Source of the DNA: Paragonimus westermani
Lineage: Eukaryota > Platyhelminthes > Trematoda > Plagiorchiida > Troglotrematidae
Assembly (NCBI GenBank): GCA_008508345.1
Contig: QNGE01001734.1
Location: 1 to 64,000 of the forward strand
Reading direction: 5' to 3'
Length of the DNA: 64,000 bases
This document shows positions 1 to 12,900 of the stretch, in pieces. Below the pieces are notes generated by a model. That model searched no databases and was not told the DNA's origin. It worked only from the letters and a program-made list of their open reading frames with translations. The translations under genes and the position numbers were made by a program. Position 1 is the stretch's first letter. Every line of letters begins with the position of its first letter.

Positions 1-253
1 TTGTCGCACAATATTTTCGGGGAACTGGCGATTTCCCCGACACTGCCCTTTGGAGAACTTTTATACTGCTTGCGAAAACATTCAATCACCGGCACGTGTT
101 TCGGAAAACTCGATGTACGTGATCCTTCGGTACAGCAATCAGGTTGCGCTGTTTGCGATGGTTCGGTCGCGTAACCCATGTGTCAATCGAGCGTCTAACA
201 AATCGGCCACTGTCTACTCAGACAGTCAACAACTGGATGAAAACGCGAGGTGA

Positions 254-510
254 CGAGGTAATGTGTGGTCAAGAAAAATGGTGACCCTTGCCATTCCTCT
301 GAATGAGGTGAGCAGGCGCACTGTGCTGGTTAGAAACGCTGTCCGAGATGGCAACGTGTCGCAGCCAGAGGCGTGAGTGCGTCCATAACATTCCCAGTTG
401 TGCTGTTTGACGTTGTGCTATCCGCATTTAATCCTGTTTTCTTCTAGGATATTCCTTGCCACTGTTATGTCGAATGGTAATACGAACCACAGCACCCACT
501 TCTCAAACCG
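254..510 (+). CDS. Candidate two-exon gene fragment with a 75-bp intron
   Basis: An open frame from 254 (ATG at 278) runs to 372. There it meets a consensus donor (GTGAGT at 373-378) and, 75 bp later, an acceptor with a pyrimidine tract (TTTTCTTCTAG ending at 447). Removing 373-447 keeps the frame open for a further 20 codons or so, to a TGA near 511. The joined peptide would be about 57 residues from the ATG (MVTLAIPLNEVSRR at the start). I do not recognise the product. A second good donor (GAG|GTGAGC near 309) offers another exon end. The same frame is also open at 50-250 and is closed by a TGA at 251. This may be a real exon pair of a short-intron gene or a chance combination; no homology supports it. 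Confidence 0.3.
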
Positions 511-2746
511 GTGACCACCATGAGTGAGCCAATGAATAAACGTTTAGTTAAAAAATTCCTTTCGACCACCATCGAAGCGAACATCCAGTGGGACTCTCAC
601 TTTCTACTAATAAGCCCAACACACTTCAGACGCTGCAGTTGAGTAATTCAACGTTTGTGATGGGGACGAACAATGCGGTCATCTCACAAAAAGTGCACAA
701 AGTTAAAATTATACGAGGCACATGGAAGCGCACTGTTTACGATGGATCTGATTGAGGCTACGGTTCTACAGTGCATTGTGCTACAGCCAATCCAAGTCAC
801 ACCAAGGCGGATTGTCAAAATAACAGTTCTTATAGCCCGTCTATCCACTGTTACTGACCTTTCAATTAATCAACTTCCGAATACTTTCAACCACTTCCCT
901 CCCCCTCCAACAACTGTAAAGCCGGGCGGTATGGTAGGTGAACTGGATTATTAACATTGATGTCAATCACGTCTGTTAACTCAGGCATTGCTGTATCCTC
1001 ATAGTTACTTCCCGATCGGTCTTCTAAAGAGATGTCTGCAGTGGTTCAGTTCATCTTCGACTAACTGTCAAATGTCATCTGTATCTGACTTGTTGCAAAA
1101 CTCTGTACTTGATGAGATAGATAGGCACCAAAATGTATCATGTTTACTTGGACGTTGCAGATGACCTTAAATTGACGCAGCATGTAGGCTTTTGATAGTG
1201 TTTTATTTTACTTCATCACATTTCAGTTGATTTCCATTTCTGATAACAAATTGCCTATTTAATCGTTGTGTTATTATCGTATCCTCGTCTCGGTTCGCTC
1301 GCTCCTACGAGTGGAGCACCCTGGTAGTTTCAGAAGGATCTGAGTAACCAAAAGCTTGGATATGCCACAAATGCGGCTGGGCCCAACTCAGGTCACGGAC
1401 TGAATTTGGATTTGGGGTGATCGCAGGTGACCTGAAGTTTGTCCCGGCTAACCCGTTATTGAACCAGACTTAATGAGTTTATCAACTGGTTAGTAATGTT
1501 ATCATCGTCAACGAGAGTGAGACACTGTACGTCGGAGGCATACATGCCCATGAATTTGGCCAACCTCATTGTCTTGTTCACGATGTCACTCTGAGAGGTG
1601 CTGAGCGAAATACGTCAGATAATTGAAATGTACTGTGTATGCCTACATTTTCGGTGTCACTCTACCACAGCGATGCTACACATCGATTTCAATGATTGTC
1701 TGTAGAATTACGGACGTCATTGAGGCAGACTGACCGCATCTGGTCAGACAGTCAGTAGGGTGACTTGGACCTGTAAAGCTGAAGCCGTGAACAAAGCGTT
1801 GAAGTTATATCCTGGATAATTTTGTAAGTGGTTTTCACCATTAATCTACGGGAAGCGTACCGGTTTGTGACTCAGATTATCGTTAGGGGTCATTTTCTTT
1901 TCTAGCCATTATTTTGCTAGCGATAGTCACATATTAGTGCATGAGCACGGTACAGTAAACAGGGTTTAACGATCTGCGGATCCTTCTGATGATGTGTAGA
2001 ACAATCACAGAACCTTCTAGTTACATATCAGGGAATTTCACATGATTTATGCTGCCAAATTAGTTGTTTACATCACGTTACTAAGCGGCACTAATCAAAA
2101 CACAGCACACTTCCGGTTTAATCGCTTATCAACGGTCGACCCTTGAACTCTGTAGCTAACCTCAACGTCACTGTCGTTTACAGTTTTATACAAGACCGTT
2201 GGACACTTGTACATTCAGCCTAATACATAATCCACTTCCGTTCTCAACCACCTTTTATAGTATGTCTGGTCTCACGTGTGTCTGATTTCGGCGACTCAGT
2301 GAAACGTACGTCAAATTGGTGACCTTGTCCAAGTTTGGTTTCATTTTCAACAAATACATCCTTTGTGTAGCTGTGGTGCTATATTTCTATACTGATGAAT
2401 CGATTTCTTATTCGTCATTATTTGTGTTGAGATTGGAGCTCACAGTCACACTTTACCAGATGTCTGATCAGCACATTTGCCATATTTTCGATCCTAATCA
2501 AGGGAATAATTCAAAATCAGAGTTTGTACTGTTAGAGGTCACGTTCATGCCACGTCAGTTTAATTCCGAGTTAACGCGTTTTTAGCGCACAGTTGCTGCG
2601 TTCCAACCACAAACGTCATTGACGAAGTGGAATATCTAACAGTTAACGAATCACTCAGTCTTTAAACACAATTGAACTCGGTGGCCGTGAACCATCGCAG
2701 CTAATTTATCATTCGTGACATATTTGCCAATTCATTCGATTACTCT

Positions 2747-2750
<4 letters not shown>
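511..2750. other. Non-coding stretch, nothing recognised
   Basis: Short open frames only (the longest are about 90 codons, 673-954 and 2316-2585), with no recognisable motifs or convincing splice pairs. I found no repeat shared with the rest of the window. Confidence 0.5.

Positions 2751-2784
<34 letters not shown>
2751..2784. repeat. (AT)n microsatellite ending at an ambiguous base
   Basis: A pure AT dinucleotide run of 34 bp is followed by a single N at 2785. This suggests an unresolved repeat length at this point in the assembly. Confidence 0.95.
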
Positions 2785-3009
2785 NGATGATCAAACACAA
2801 GTCTTGTTCGCTACTCTGTCGTTCTCATAACTTTCTAATCGTCATTTAGTTTTATATAAGTTTACCGGTCAAGGAGGAAAATCGAACGAAAATAGTCTGC
2901 TCACTGAAAATTTCCTTCCCATGCTGCCTACGGGGATTTCCAGTTATCTGAAGCACACCAGACGATAACAGCTTCGCAGCTTTCGCCCACTCAGCAAACA
3001 AAACAAACA

Positions 3010-4560
3010 ACTTCTATTGATTAACAACGTAATTTCTGCCACCACTACACTTTTCTTACTAAACATTCATGAATGCATTATCCGATGGTGCAGAGATCGA
3101 CATAATTCCACCAGAAGCACAATATTTGAACCCGTTGACCATAAGGAGTTTCCACGCAGTCAACGGAAGCGCTATGAAAGTGTTCGATCAACTCTGCCGC
3201 ATGCCTAGCTTAGGTCTCCGTAGTCTATTTGCTGGATCTTCACGACTGCTGACACCCAAGTGGTTATTGGCATCAAAGTTCTCGTGTAGTTCGATCTTTT
3301 CGCAGACTTCAAACAAAGCCGTCTGATTGACTGAATGAAACCACTTCCCGCTTCAATCACTCTCGCGTACCGAAACTTTAAGAAGCTGGATTCATATTAC
3401 TCGCTACTCAATAAACATGTATGCCTACTGTCGCGGATTCCACGCAACCTCACGTAGCTGCGCCTGGCTCTTAGGTGTTAGCCAAATCTCGTAGGTTGGC
3501 GCCAATTTTGGTCACATGCTCATCTGCTCTTCAAGAAGCACGCGAGCCTCACCTTTCCACGTGGCGCTTGAAAAGTCCGGAGAGTGGCTCCCAAATGGAG
3601 ACCACTGTTCACCTGGTAACGCCATGAAACATGTCAGTTACTCAATCCGTCATATTGGGACATCACGGTCAGTCTTTATTGTGCTGGCATGTTCTCAAAA
3701 ATTGGCCTGGTTGCCGACAGAGATATGACCAAGGCAGCCGTCGGTAGTCACTTCAACTTATCCCACTATCTACGCCCCCTGCCGTTCGGTTTACGAGACA
3801 CCGTTCAAACGTTTTAACGTTTCATCGACGATATGAGGCTGGGTTCCGCCCATCTCTATATCGGCAACTTATGGCACACGCGCCAATGAACATCACCAGA
3901 CCCATCTTCAACACAGCTCTTCGATAGATTGACATCCGTCAACATAACCGTTATTGAGAAAGGCACTTTTAGCCACGCCGTAGTAGAGTTCACAGGTCAC
4001 TAAGCTGATCGGCATCATATATGACAGCTGACCGATACAACAGAAACAATTAACCGCTCTTTCCTCCCTACAGCGCTCGCCGCCAACAGCCGTTTCAACG
4101 GGATGGTGAACTACTACATACGGTTCATTTTGCAATGTGCTAGGTTTACACGGCTGTTAATCGAGTTACTCCGGTGACATCGAGTTTTCTGCGACAGTTA
4201 TCGAATCGTTCGACCGCTGACCATCGCTGTTATGTCGCATCGTTCAAACCCAGCTACAGAGATAAGTATAGGTGTTGATGCGTCAGACATCACCGTCGAC
4301 ACCGTTCTTCAACAATACATCAAGGGACTTTGGAAGCCGCTTGCTTTCTTTTTCAGACGTTTACTACCATCCCAGACTGAGTATAACGAGTCAGTTCGTG
4401 GGATGTCAACTGCCTATTCGGCCGTTCATCACTGTCGATCTGTTCTCGAAGTAAAACCAGTTTGATTGTTGATTTCTGTAGTCGATCCAATAGGCATTCG
4501 CCTCGTGAAACTCATGTGAAGTGCCCCAAATTGTTCACACATTTTCTGGTATGCAGCTGC
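3010..4560 (+). mobile_element. Degraded Ty3/gypsy (CsRn1-like) pol remnant
   Basis: Successive pieces of a gypsy polyprotein occur in the right order but in shifting frames. An aspartic-protease-like part lies at 3069-3240 (GAEIDIIPPEAQ, comparable to the family's DTGAE-VIPP block). RT part 1 is at about 3480-3640 (SPFHVALEKSGEW, NGDH). RT palm traces at 3680-3840 include pieces reading like the stretch up to the FIDDM motif. The thumb at 4080-4140 has RFNGMVNYY. The RNase H start at 4232-4465 has GVDASDITVDTVLQQY, GLWKPLAFF and RRLLPSQTEYN. A further trace follows to about 4560 (NRHSPRE). Many stops and frameshifts show it is long dead. No integrase, gag or LTR was found next to it. The assignment to gypsy is strong; the link to CsRn1 is from family knowledge. 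Confidence 0.88.
4232..4465 (+). pseudogene. Gypsy RNase H domain fragment
   Basis: This is the best-preserved part of the 3.0-4.6 kb gypsy remnant. It is 77 codons without a stop and starts from an ATG that is probably not a natural start. VDASD carries the first catalytic aspartate of retroviral-type RNase H (the family usually has TDASD). It is followed by TVLQQY, KPLAFF and the LLPSQTEYN block, in which E is the usual catalytic glutamate position. The frame is lost after EVKPV, where the family normally continues with the FTDHKPL block. It is a non-functional relic. Confidence 0.85.
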
Positions 4561-5235
4561 ATTCCACAAGACACTATGATCACGCACCAATTAGTCTGCT
4601 ATAAAAACTTTTCACGAGAAGTACTTTAAGCACGTGGTAAACTACGTTGCAAATACGCTATTCGGAAAAATCCATCTCAATTGGATCGGCACATTAAAAC
4701 AGACTGCAACTAAGAGACTAAAAGTCGACCGGCACCTTTCGTTGAACGGAAGAGTGATTATTTTACTAGATTGGCGGTGTATTGTTCCCAGATTGTGTAG
4801 TGAATAATTGTGCATGCGATTGAGAGAGTGAAGTCTTTTTCCTTACCTCGACTACAAACTAATACTCCATTAACCACACTCGGCCTGTTAATGTAAAGGT
4901 CTCTGAGAATTGACAGTCGATTATGACCTGTCGAATTCGTCAAAAGAGCACTGTCTGTTGTGAGCAGTTTTGAGCAATTCAATGAGATTGGATGAACAAC
5001 GGAAGCTCGGCGTTCGAATCTGACAAAGTGAGTGCTATCTGTTACGCGCGCACTTGTCTGGACAGTGCTTGAATTCCAGCCTCAGTGATTGTGAAGCTTG
5101 CACTACTCCACTGACCTCATCATAGACCTGGCAGAATCACCCTAAACTGCCTGACAAACATGCCCCTGTAATTAATTTACAGATTGTCAGTTCAAACACA
5201 GCATCGATCAGTCTTCACATTCAAAATATACGCTG
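4561..5235. other. Non-coding stretch after the gypsy remnant
   Basis: Possibly includes decayed integrase-region DNA of the preceding element, but I cannot recognise any integrase motif. No other feature is seen. Confidence 0.4.
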
Positions 5236-5248
5236 AAACACTTACGCA

Positions 5249-5290
5249 CTGATGATGTCACCTCGCCTGGTGATGAAACGTTTGCAACCT
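5249..5290 (+). ncRNA. Hammerhead-ribozyme-like core (PLE associated)
   Basis: CTGATGA (5249-5255) is followed by a stem made of TCACC (5258-5262) and GGTGA (5269-5273) around a 6-nt loop, then GAAA (5275-5278). This is the order of the hammerhead conserved core: CUGAUGA, helix II, GAAA. GTT/AAC just downstream (5280-5288) could form a very short helix III. Penelope-like elements are known to carry minimal hammerhead motifs in their terminal repeats, and PLE-like sequence follows within 200 bp. I cannot place the cleavage site or helix I with certainty, so activity is not claimed. Confidence 0.5.
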
Positions 5291-5399
5291 AAATGCCAAG
5301 CTCGGCGAACATATGAATACCACAGCCGGTTATCGTCATATGCTGTCACTTGTTGACATCAGACATGGTGCCTCTGTCATTGTACTTTTGCGGCAAAAC

Positions 5400-5670
5400 C
5401 AACCAAGCTGTCAACACATGAATATTTTGCGATCTTTGATGTCCAGGCACTCGTTCCCCTCATGTGGCAACACATCAAAAGCGCACGGTGGATACTTCAG
5501 AGTTGACCGCAAGTGATTTATTTGGTGGATAAAGAAGTGTCCAGTTAGTGACATGTTTCGGATGGGCAACTCGACAGTGGATTGCCAACAGTTGAACGAC
5601 TTCCTCAAACACGTTAAGATAGATATCGCGCTATATTTCAACTGGAGATGTGGGAGGTAAGTAAGAAAAA
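5400..5670 (+). mobile_element. Possible PLE reverse transcriptase remnant
   Basis: Fragments in different frames resemble the N-terminal half of a Penelope RT. One reads AIFDVQALVP (compare SFDV-AL-T), and a later one reads QQLNDFLKHVKIDIALYFNW, comparable to the block just before the family's FxFNG-YRQ motif. The hammerhead-like core lies just upstream, which fits a PLE 5' terminal repeat followed by the ORF. The match is short and broken by stops, so this is a tentative call. Confidence 0.35.
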
Positions 5671-6660
5671 ATGAACGAAGAATAATTATCACAGAACGAG
5701 ATGACCTACACTTAATGCATGTGTACTTTTCCATGGGAAATTAAAGGTAGAAAAATTCACGAGTTCGGAATGCGCATCACAATCCGGAGCCATTTCCCCC
5801 CTCAAAGGGAGGAGCACAGAATACTGCCATCGCTGTGAGGCATGTGACATTATGTTTAGCTTCCCTGGCAATAGATCAGAATGATCTGGACCGGTGACTC
5901 TCGGTTTGTACTCCACACACGTGATGACCTTGTCCGAATGTGGTGGAGGTAGCGGTGATCCAGTAAGGCCACCCATGTGTGATAATGTATCACAAAATCA
6001 TATTTGATGGTAATGACCATTCAGACGATTAGATCACGTAAATAAACAGGGCTCTGTCACACTTCTGTCAAAAACAGAGGAACTTTCGACAGGCAAAACG
6101 GTTCACAACTTGCCTGGCCATCTGGATAACCAGATCTGTTAGGCAGAACAGTGATTTGTTCATCTCATTTTGCTTCCGCAAACCCGGTAACCATTTTTCT
6201 CTTATCAGTTTGACAACAAAGTGCGTTACTCACCTATAGTTTAAACTATCACGTTCTCACATGCTTGTATGTTCGTCTTTTCGCCCATTATTTCCAATCC
6301 AAATTTCCGGATCTCTTCCGGTATTAGTCTATTGCGTTTAAGTGAAATTTTACGATAACTGACTTGTCAGAGGAAAACTAGCTTTCGATTGTTCATACTA
6401 GCTTTGGATCATACGCTAAATCTCGTGATCATCTGTTGTATCTTGTTGTTCGGGCTGGAAGAGATTTGACATGTTTGGCATCGGTTAGACAGCACTGTCA
6501 ATGAAAACCGTAACAATAAATGCTCACTTAGCTGGTTCATGTACTCACTAGTGTATGAAACGAAAATGTCTCGTCGAAGGTCTCGTGAACGTTGTAAAGA
6601 GCACAGTAAAGACCGTTACTAGTGTAGCGAGAAGGCGTCCAATAAAGCACAATCCTTATT
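5671..6660. other. Non-coding stretch, nothing recognised
   Basis: Only short overlapping frames on both strands, without motifs or shared repeats that I could identify. Confidence 0.45.
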
Positions 6661-6669
6661 GTCCAAATC

Positions 6670-7150
6670 GCCAGTCACATGCAACGCGCTCTCTCTCGTT
6701 TATGAGTCATAATTCCAACCCGCAACACCCCTCGGTTTCCGTTCCCACGTCGTGTGCACTTCTGACCGGTTTACGTGTGTGATCGGCGCCTTCTATCGGA
6801 GGGTTTTCTGCCTGCCATTCCTCGTCTGTTTGTCCGATCCCCTTGCGCGATGGCTCGTCCGGCTGCTCGTGCTGTGTGTCATCCACCCAATGTTGGCCTT
6901 GACCGTATTCCAACATCGTGTCGAGATGTTCCTCTAAATGTTGGAAAAACCACGCCTCCGATCTGGCCGTCTGTCGTATTTCGCCTGCCCTGCCTCGCCC
7001 CTTGGTCCGATCCAGTCGAGCGATGACTCATCCGGTCGCGCACGTTGGCCTTGATTCGATCGCGGCAGGCTTTTGAAAGTACCTCCCCTCGCGTTGAGGT
7101 ATTCGGCCGAGCGCTCGAAAACTCGCACCTCCGACCTGACAATCCACCAC
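6670..7150 (+). repeat. GC-rich dispersed repeat, two tandem-like units
   Basis: The part at about 6680-6790 (CTCTCGTTTATGAGTCATAA onward) is clearly similar to 14950-15045. The part at about 6805-6985 (CATTCCTCGTCTGTTTGTCC onward) is similar to 18466-18630. Within this block the second half (about 6997-7150, CCTCGCCCCTTGGTCCGATC onward) repeats the layout of 6817-6995, including the shared GATCC...GTCG...CGATG and CACGCCTCCGA/GCACCTCCGA landmarks. The overlapping open frames on both strands are a result of high GC. This could be a tandem-unit satellite or the UTR of a retroelement; it has no recognised coding content. Confidence 0.6.
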
Positions 7151-9390
7151 ACTAGTATCAACCGAACCGAGGCCAAATGGTTACCAGCGGATGTTGGAAC
7201 TTGCCGTTCTCGGGGAAACAAGTTAAGGACGAAAAATAGTTTCTTAATTTGAGCATGCCCATCTGGTGGGGTGTTTTTTATTAGGCAATACACCAAAATT
7301 CTCAGTCAGCTGCCTCACAGTCCGGATGACAGCCGTTCAACTCACGGTCTGAGCGAGGGAGCAAGCTAATGATGAGGTCTAACACGAGCAAAAGACAACT
7401 GTTTATTCCTTTCTGTCTGTGCTATCTGAAGGTCCACCTGAATGAGTAAGGTATGATCAACCGTGAGGGTTGTTTAACGTGAAATAACCAAACTGAATAG
7501 ACTCTTTTCAAGAGTGTCTAATAGGCCATTCTTAAGGGGCGGCTGCTACAGTTTTGACCACCATGAATGTTTTTTTTTGTGGCACAATAAACGATTACTG
7601 GTACGGAGAGAGATGGACTCTGATGAAGGTACCTGCCAATATGACATGGACCACCTTCACCTGTGTGGACAACATACTGAATACTATAGGACATTTAAAC
7701 TCATCCATTGTTTGTGTCACCAAGTCTGTGTCTCGTCTTTCCGACGAATTCAAACTGACCCAGAATCCTACCTTTTTCATTATTTGCCTATTTTAAGCGC
7801 TCGCGTCCGCATCGCGCACGCTTTTCCGGCAAACCCGGTTTTTGATGGCGCAAACCCGAGCAAGTGCGCTTGTCCTTTTGTGCGTTCATACATGCAGGCG
7901 TGTCGCTTCCTTTGTCACGCTAGATGGCGTGTAACCACAATCGGACAACGACTAGGTCGACGGACAGACAGGAACGCGACATCGCAATCGATTCATCAGA
8001 CCGAGGGACCTATCGACAGGCTTATATGATGCATTCTAACCTCATTTCCGGCAACTGAGTTACCCGGTAAGAGCGCTAGTTACATGTATGGGTAACTTCA
8101 TGGATTAATCGCTGTTTACTTTCAGTATGGTATGCGCAACAAATACGTTTCAAAATCTCATTCAAGGATTATGAGCACAGATAGGCTTGTTACAACAGCC
8201 TACTGACATCCAATGCACAGCTTTCCCAAGAACTACGTTCATAATTCTTCGGTTAATCCCTGTTACTCAAAATGTTCAGTGACCATATGGAGAACACAAA
8301 GCTTTTAGGCATCCATTACCAGCATTTCTATTGCACTCATGACAATGTGGTTTTGTCCGCTTGTCTGATTAATGTTGTGTTTGTTGCTCGACTGCCAACA
8401 ATGACCAATCACTTGACACAGACGGACTGATCAGTGATGAATATTTTTCATTCATGCTAGATAGTGAGCCCAGGGTTCGAGAATGCACGTGTAACCCGAT
8501 AGCCTTGTTGTTGCGCTTGGACAAGCCATGACCACGGACATCATAAGTTTAACAATATAGTAGAGGATGAGACTGATATTGGGTTGGACTTTCTCACACT
8601 GGAAATAAGTACATGTCACATCATGTCTTCAGAGGCGATCGTCAGAGATTGTTGTAGGTGTTTGTGTTTCGAAGAAAGAAAGGATTTTTGTTTCAATTAC
8701 AAAACACACCAAACGGATCAGCCATAGGATGAATTACTAGTAATCAACTGATTAACTGCGTTGTTACAAACTGAGTATAGTTTAAATTCAATGACTTCCC
8801 TTTATTCCAGATGTAGTTCTGAGGTAACCCCTGTACAGTATAACCGAACCTGTCAAAGCAGTAGGTGTTATGAAGGGAAAAGGACAGTACATATACTGTC
8901 ACACCATACCTTGACTCCTCATCCAACTCTTTCACTTCAAACATTTTACTGTTATGAGCTCTGGAGATACTGTTGAAAGCCGTTTTCAAAAACTCTTCGG
9001 TGCTACTGAGAAGATCTGAGTGGTGGTCCAGGAAGTTTCCGTTGATGTTTTGACGTAGCCTATAGGCTAGTCAGGGAAGGGACTGGAATCGGTGGTTTAC
9101 TTTGAATTGTTTGATCAAACGGTAGCCATGAAACTGGACGTTTTCATCTTATAAGAGCTAGTGGCTGGTCTCAATGGTTAAGGGAACATTTGGGAAGCTA
9201 CAATGTTGTGATGCTCATTTGCAATGACACCCGTGACCAGTGTCAACAAATCATTTCTCCCGTTTATCTGAACTGTTGATGCCCTACGTGTGTAGAATAT
9301 CACCTACTTTAACAGGGATAAGTGCCATTTATACCGGATGATTGCTTATTTGTTTTCTTAAAATTCGAGCCTTCTACCATAAAGTGAACT
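7151..9390. other. Stretch without a supported gene
   Basis: It contains a 171-codon open frame at 7514-8029 (+) that begins at an alternative codon. That frame has open antisense frames and changes to GC-rich, low-similarity sequence after about 7800. No motif, splice signal or repeat match supports coding. Confidence 0.4.
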
Positions 9391-9966
9391 TTGATTTGCC
9401 ACTCTGACAAAGCTGACTTTACGTACGATTACGGCATTTACAACACTCTCTGGCCTCAACCAGCATTCCTATGGGTTTCAGTTAGAAGTAGAGGGTTCCT
9501 TAGGCATCTAGATTATGTGCTTCTGCTAATCAAACGTTATCCCGCTGAACATATCGAGGACTCGGAGGGGCACGAATTTTATTGTGATAGTCTAGAGAAC
9601 GATGGATCCGTTGACGAATTCCTAGGAAACACCGGGCTCCATTTTTAGCTACCTTTCTTCCGGTGCCCACTTTTGAGAATGCGCTTGCAACATCCACGTC
9701 CCAAATGCTGCTTGAAGAACGTTTACGGAACCTTTCTGTTTACTCCATTCCTATGCGGATTTACATCTGGGTTGCCCCATTCTCACCACTCCAATAGAAT
9801 TCCAGAACAACTTCAGCCCAGTCATATCCGACGGCGAGCCATCGATGCACGGTCACTGACGGTCGAGTTTCTCGTTTGCGTCAAAAATCTCGACCCTATG
9901 AGCGGCATGGAATACAATGTAAGACAGGGAATACGAATATCGATTCAAGCGACCAGTGTTTATTAA
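9391..9966 (+). CDS. Candidate exon region, one in-frame stop
   Basis: Frame 1 is open over 576 bp except for a single TAG at 9646-9648. That TAG coincides with a possible acceptor (CCATTTTTAG). A consensus donor, AAT|GTAAGA, lies near 9918, so an exon of roughly 9649-9918 is conceivable. The predicted peptide ends with VCVKNLDPMSGMEYN. The DP-x-SGM pattern vaguely recalls 6-pyruvoyl-tetrahydropterin synthase, but the rest does not follow that family and I make no functional call. It may also be an unrecognised retroelement relic. Confidence 0.25.
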
Positions 9967-12900
9967 AGTTACTAGGTCATGGGATTGTACGATAGTTTTG
10001 TCGGAGGTAGTTGTCTAACTCCACCGTTATGTACCATTCAGTTCCACCATATAATTCCTGTTTTTCAGAGGGAACAGTCTATCGTTCTATGCATGAGCCA
10101 CTGCTGGATGACAATTAGCTTTCAAAATACCAATGTGTAATTATCAGCAAGAGGCAGTGTTGCACCCGTCGGTGTCCAACACACTCAGGAGTTCGGAATG
10201 TCGCTTCTATCGACTGCATATCACCAAACCAATATGGCATATCATTCTACGGTCTTCATGAATAATTACAACTCAAAAAGTTTGGGGCATCTTGAAGTTC
10301 CATTGAATAACCATCAGGAACCACCTTTAGTGCATTAAAAACACCTGGCTGTTTCTCTTTGCCTGTTGACGGTATAGTTGTTAGTAACGTTTGCTGTTCA
10401 GATCGATCTGCATAGTTTCTGCCTCATTTTCCATTATCTGTCTTTTCGACAAATTTTTTAAATTGTCGGTCGCTCAGAAAGTGTTTATGGTTAGTTTTCT
10501 CGTTTTAATTCTTACTGAAGACCCTTATAAGTTGACAGGTTTTAACAAGAGAAACGGTGATCAAAAACTTGCACGTCCTTGTCACTCTGCATATCAGAGA
10601 AGATATTTCGGGCGGTTCTCAGATGTAAAGAAAACGATTGCAATAGAAGGAGGTTGACTGAGACCAGGAACACTGGTGTGTAGCATGCGAAAACTTTGAA
10701 GTAAAACACGTACACGGCCAAAAATACAGAGGCGAGTATTGATAAACACAGACTTACACAGACACATTTGGTGACTTATTGGAATGCGATAAGAAAGTGG
10801 ACAAGAGAACACTAGCTTCGATTGCTTCTCGCACATGTGTTGATCGAGTAGGTTCTTGAACACTTCTACTGAACCAGACCTGACCGTAGAGTCAAACAGA
10901 GCTTTCCAGAGTGTACAGACCCTAGTTGAGAATAAGTTCTGCGATCACCGTAGCTTGTCTAAAACGTTCTTTAGGATGAACTTCAAAATCTGCCACAATC
11001 ACCTGGATAGTTTCCACATAGAAGCAGTTCAAATCTGACTACGACTTCATCGACCATTCTGAGAGCTATAATCTAAACAACTTGCAACGTGTCAGACACT
11101 GACATACACACTGATAACGGCATGAAAGATTCAGTGTGTGTTGAGGAGGCAAGTGCCAGTCTAATTGACGATCGCGTTTTACCCGTATAGAAAGCCACAA
11201 TTTAGGACGATACGACAAATGCAATTTTGTCCTGGATTCGCTCTAGTCATGGGGCTACGTCTGATGTGAATATGTGAATCTGTAAGAATAAAACTCATGG
11301 AACTAATAGCAATTAATGGACTAGCTCGAACCCAGTGCTAGCTTCGACGCCGTAGAAACAGAAGGCCAGGAAATATGGATACAGTTTTGACTTTATTCTG
11401 AGCTACAAGTGCTTTCACAGATAGCAGTGCATGAAACAGTTGATCAGATGTTCTTCAGCTGTGTGAGTCACGCAGGATTCTCTTGGTTAACAGTTGGTGG
11501 GCCAACAACAACATGGTAATCAGGACACTGGTGGTTGGTTGTGGTCGTGCAGTTACGAGTTGTGGATCCTAAACCATAGCGTGTCGTGGTCTGCAAACAG
11601 TCGTTCTGGAAGCTAGATTTACCACAGAACCCAGTGTGAAGTATAAGGTGTGTCCTCAGATTGTTATATTTAGTGAGAGAAATCAGCAGAAATAGGTGAT
11701 GAAGTGACCTAATCATTTCGTCCAATCGCGTCATTCACAAAGCATGCAAGAAAAGTATTTACACGAGGGACAATTAGTATTGTCATTATCATTATTATTA
11801 CTAAGCATAGCGGCTTCGGTTGATTGAGAACAGTTGGGAAACACTGATCACGGGGTCATCGACTAGAGAACTCGTTCACGGCTTCCGTTACGGACTAGCT
11901 TATCACGGTGATGGAAGTTAAATGACGCCTGCCCATAACACTTACCACATGCGCTTTGCGTTGCACCATGTGCGGTTCCATTCAAGTACACCGTCTCCGA
12001 TGTGAACCCGAAGGAATAATACCAGTAGATATGTGAGTGAGGTCTTTGTGATCCAGCGGGCTCATACTGATTGTCCAGATAGTAAGCTAGTAAGAATATG
12101 AAATCCACATTTCTTGGAAACAAAAATAGGCTCCAGTGGTTAGATCCAAGTCGGAAAGAAAGATAACCAGACTATAAGCCAATAGGGTAGCCCACATTTG
12201 TGCGATCCATGCAGGATTAGAGAGGACAACAAAAAATAGGGTTGGGTCGGAAGCCAAATAAAACATCATCATCATATAATTAGCCCACAAAACTCAAGGA
12301 ACTTGAAGGTAGGAGGATAGAATGAACCAGCCTTCTGAAAAGGAGAACGAGTGATTTGCTAAACAGCGGTGGTTGTTGGTCGACGCGAACTAGAAAATAG
12401 ACATAACCGAAACAAATTACTTGCCCCTAACCCATTCAATGTCGCTCCATTGACGACCTACTATGGGCCAGTAAACGCATTCGCGAACACATTAATCACC
12501 ACGCCAGACAATCATGTCACCACGATCCAGGGCACCCATAAGTCGTTCGCGTACAGCACCCTCGAATTCACAGTCGCGTAACTGTCGCTTCTCGAACTTC
12601 CAGGTGCCCGTCCGAACCGGTGCACTCCACACAGTCCGGCTCAATTCGAAGTCTTCCCAAGGTCTAAAATCGATATTGCAACTAGCAAGAATTACTCGGA
12701 CAACATGATGCTATCGCATCTTCCGATCAACAGGACTTCGTTGACCTGTTTTCTCTTGCCCATACAACACCTGTTTCGGAATCCGGTCGTCCCGATTTCA
12801 CGCACGTGACCAGGCCGATGATGTTGATTGATTATCGGGATGGCTTCCATCCCGTACGTGTTCGCTCGCCGAATTACCTGATTGTTCGGACTCATGTGCG

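Noticed and set aside
50..253. 67-codon frame at the window start
   Set aside because: It begins at a TTG codon, has no motif and is closed by a TGA just before the better exon candidate.
7514..8029. 171-codon open frame
   Set aside because: Non-ATG start, open antisense frames, abrupt composition change and no motif.
9649..9918. 6-pyruvoyl-tetrahydropterin synthase exon
   Set aside because: Only the short DP-x-SGM pattern fits. The conserved HGHNY-type block before it is absent.
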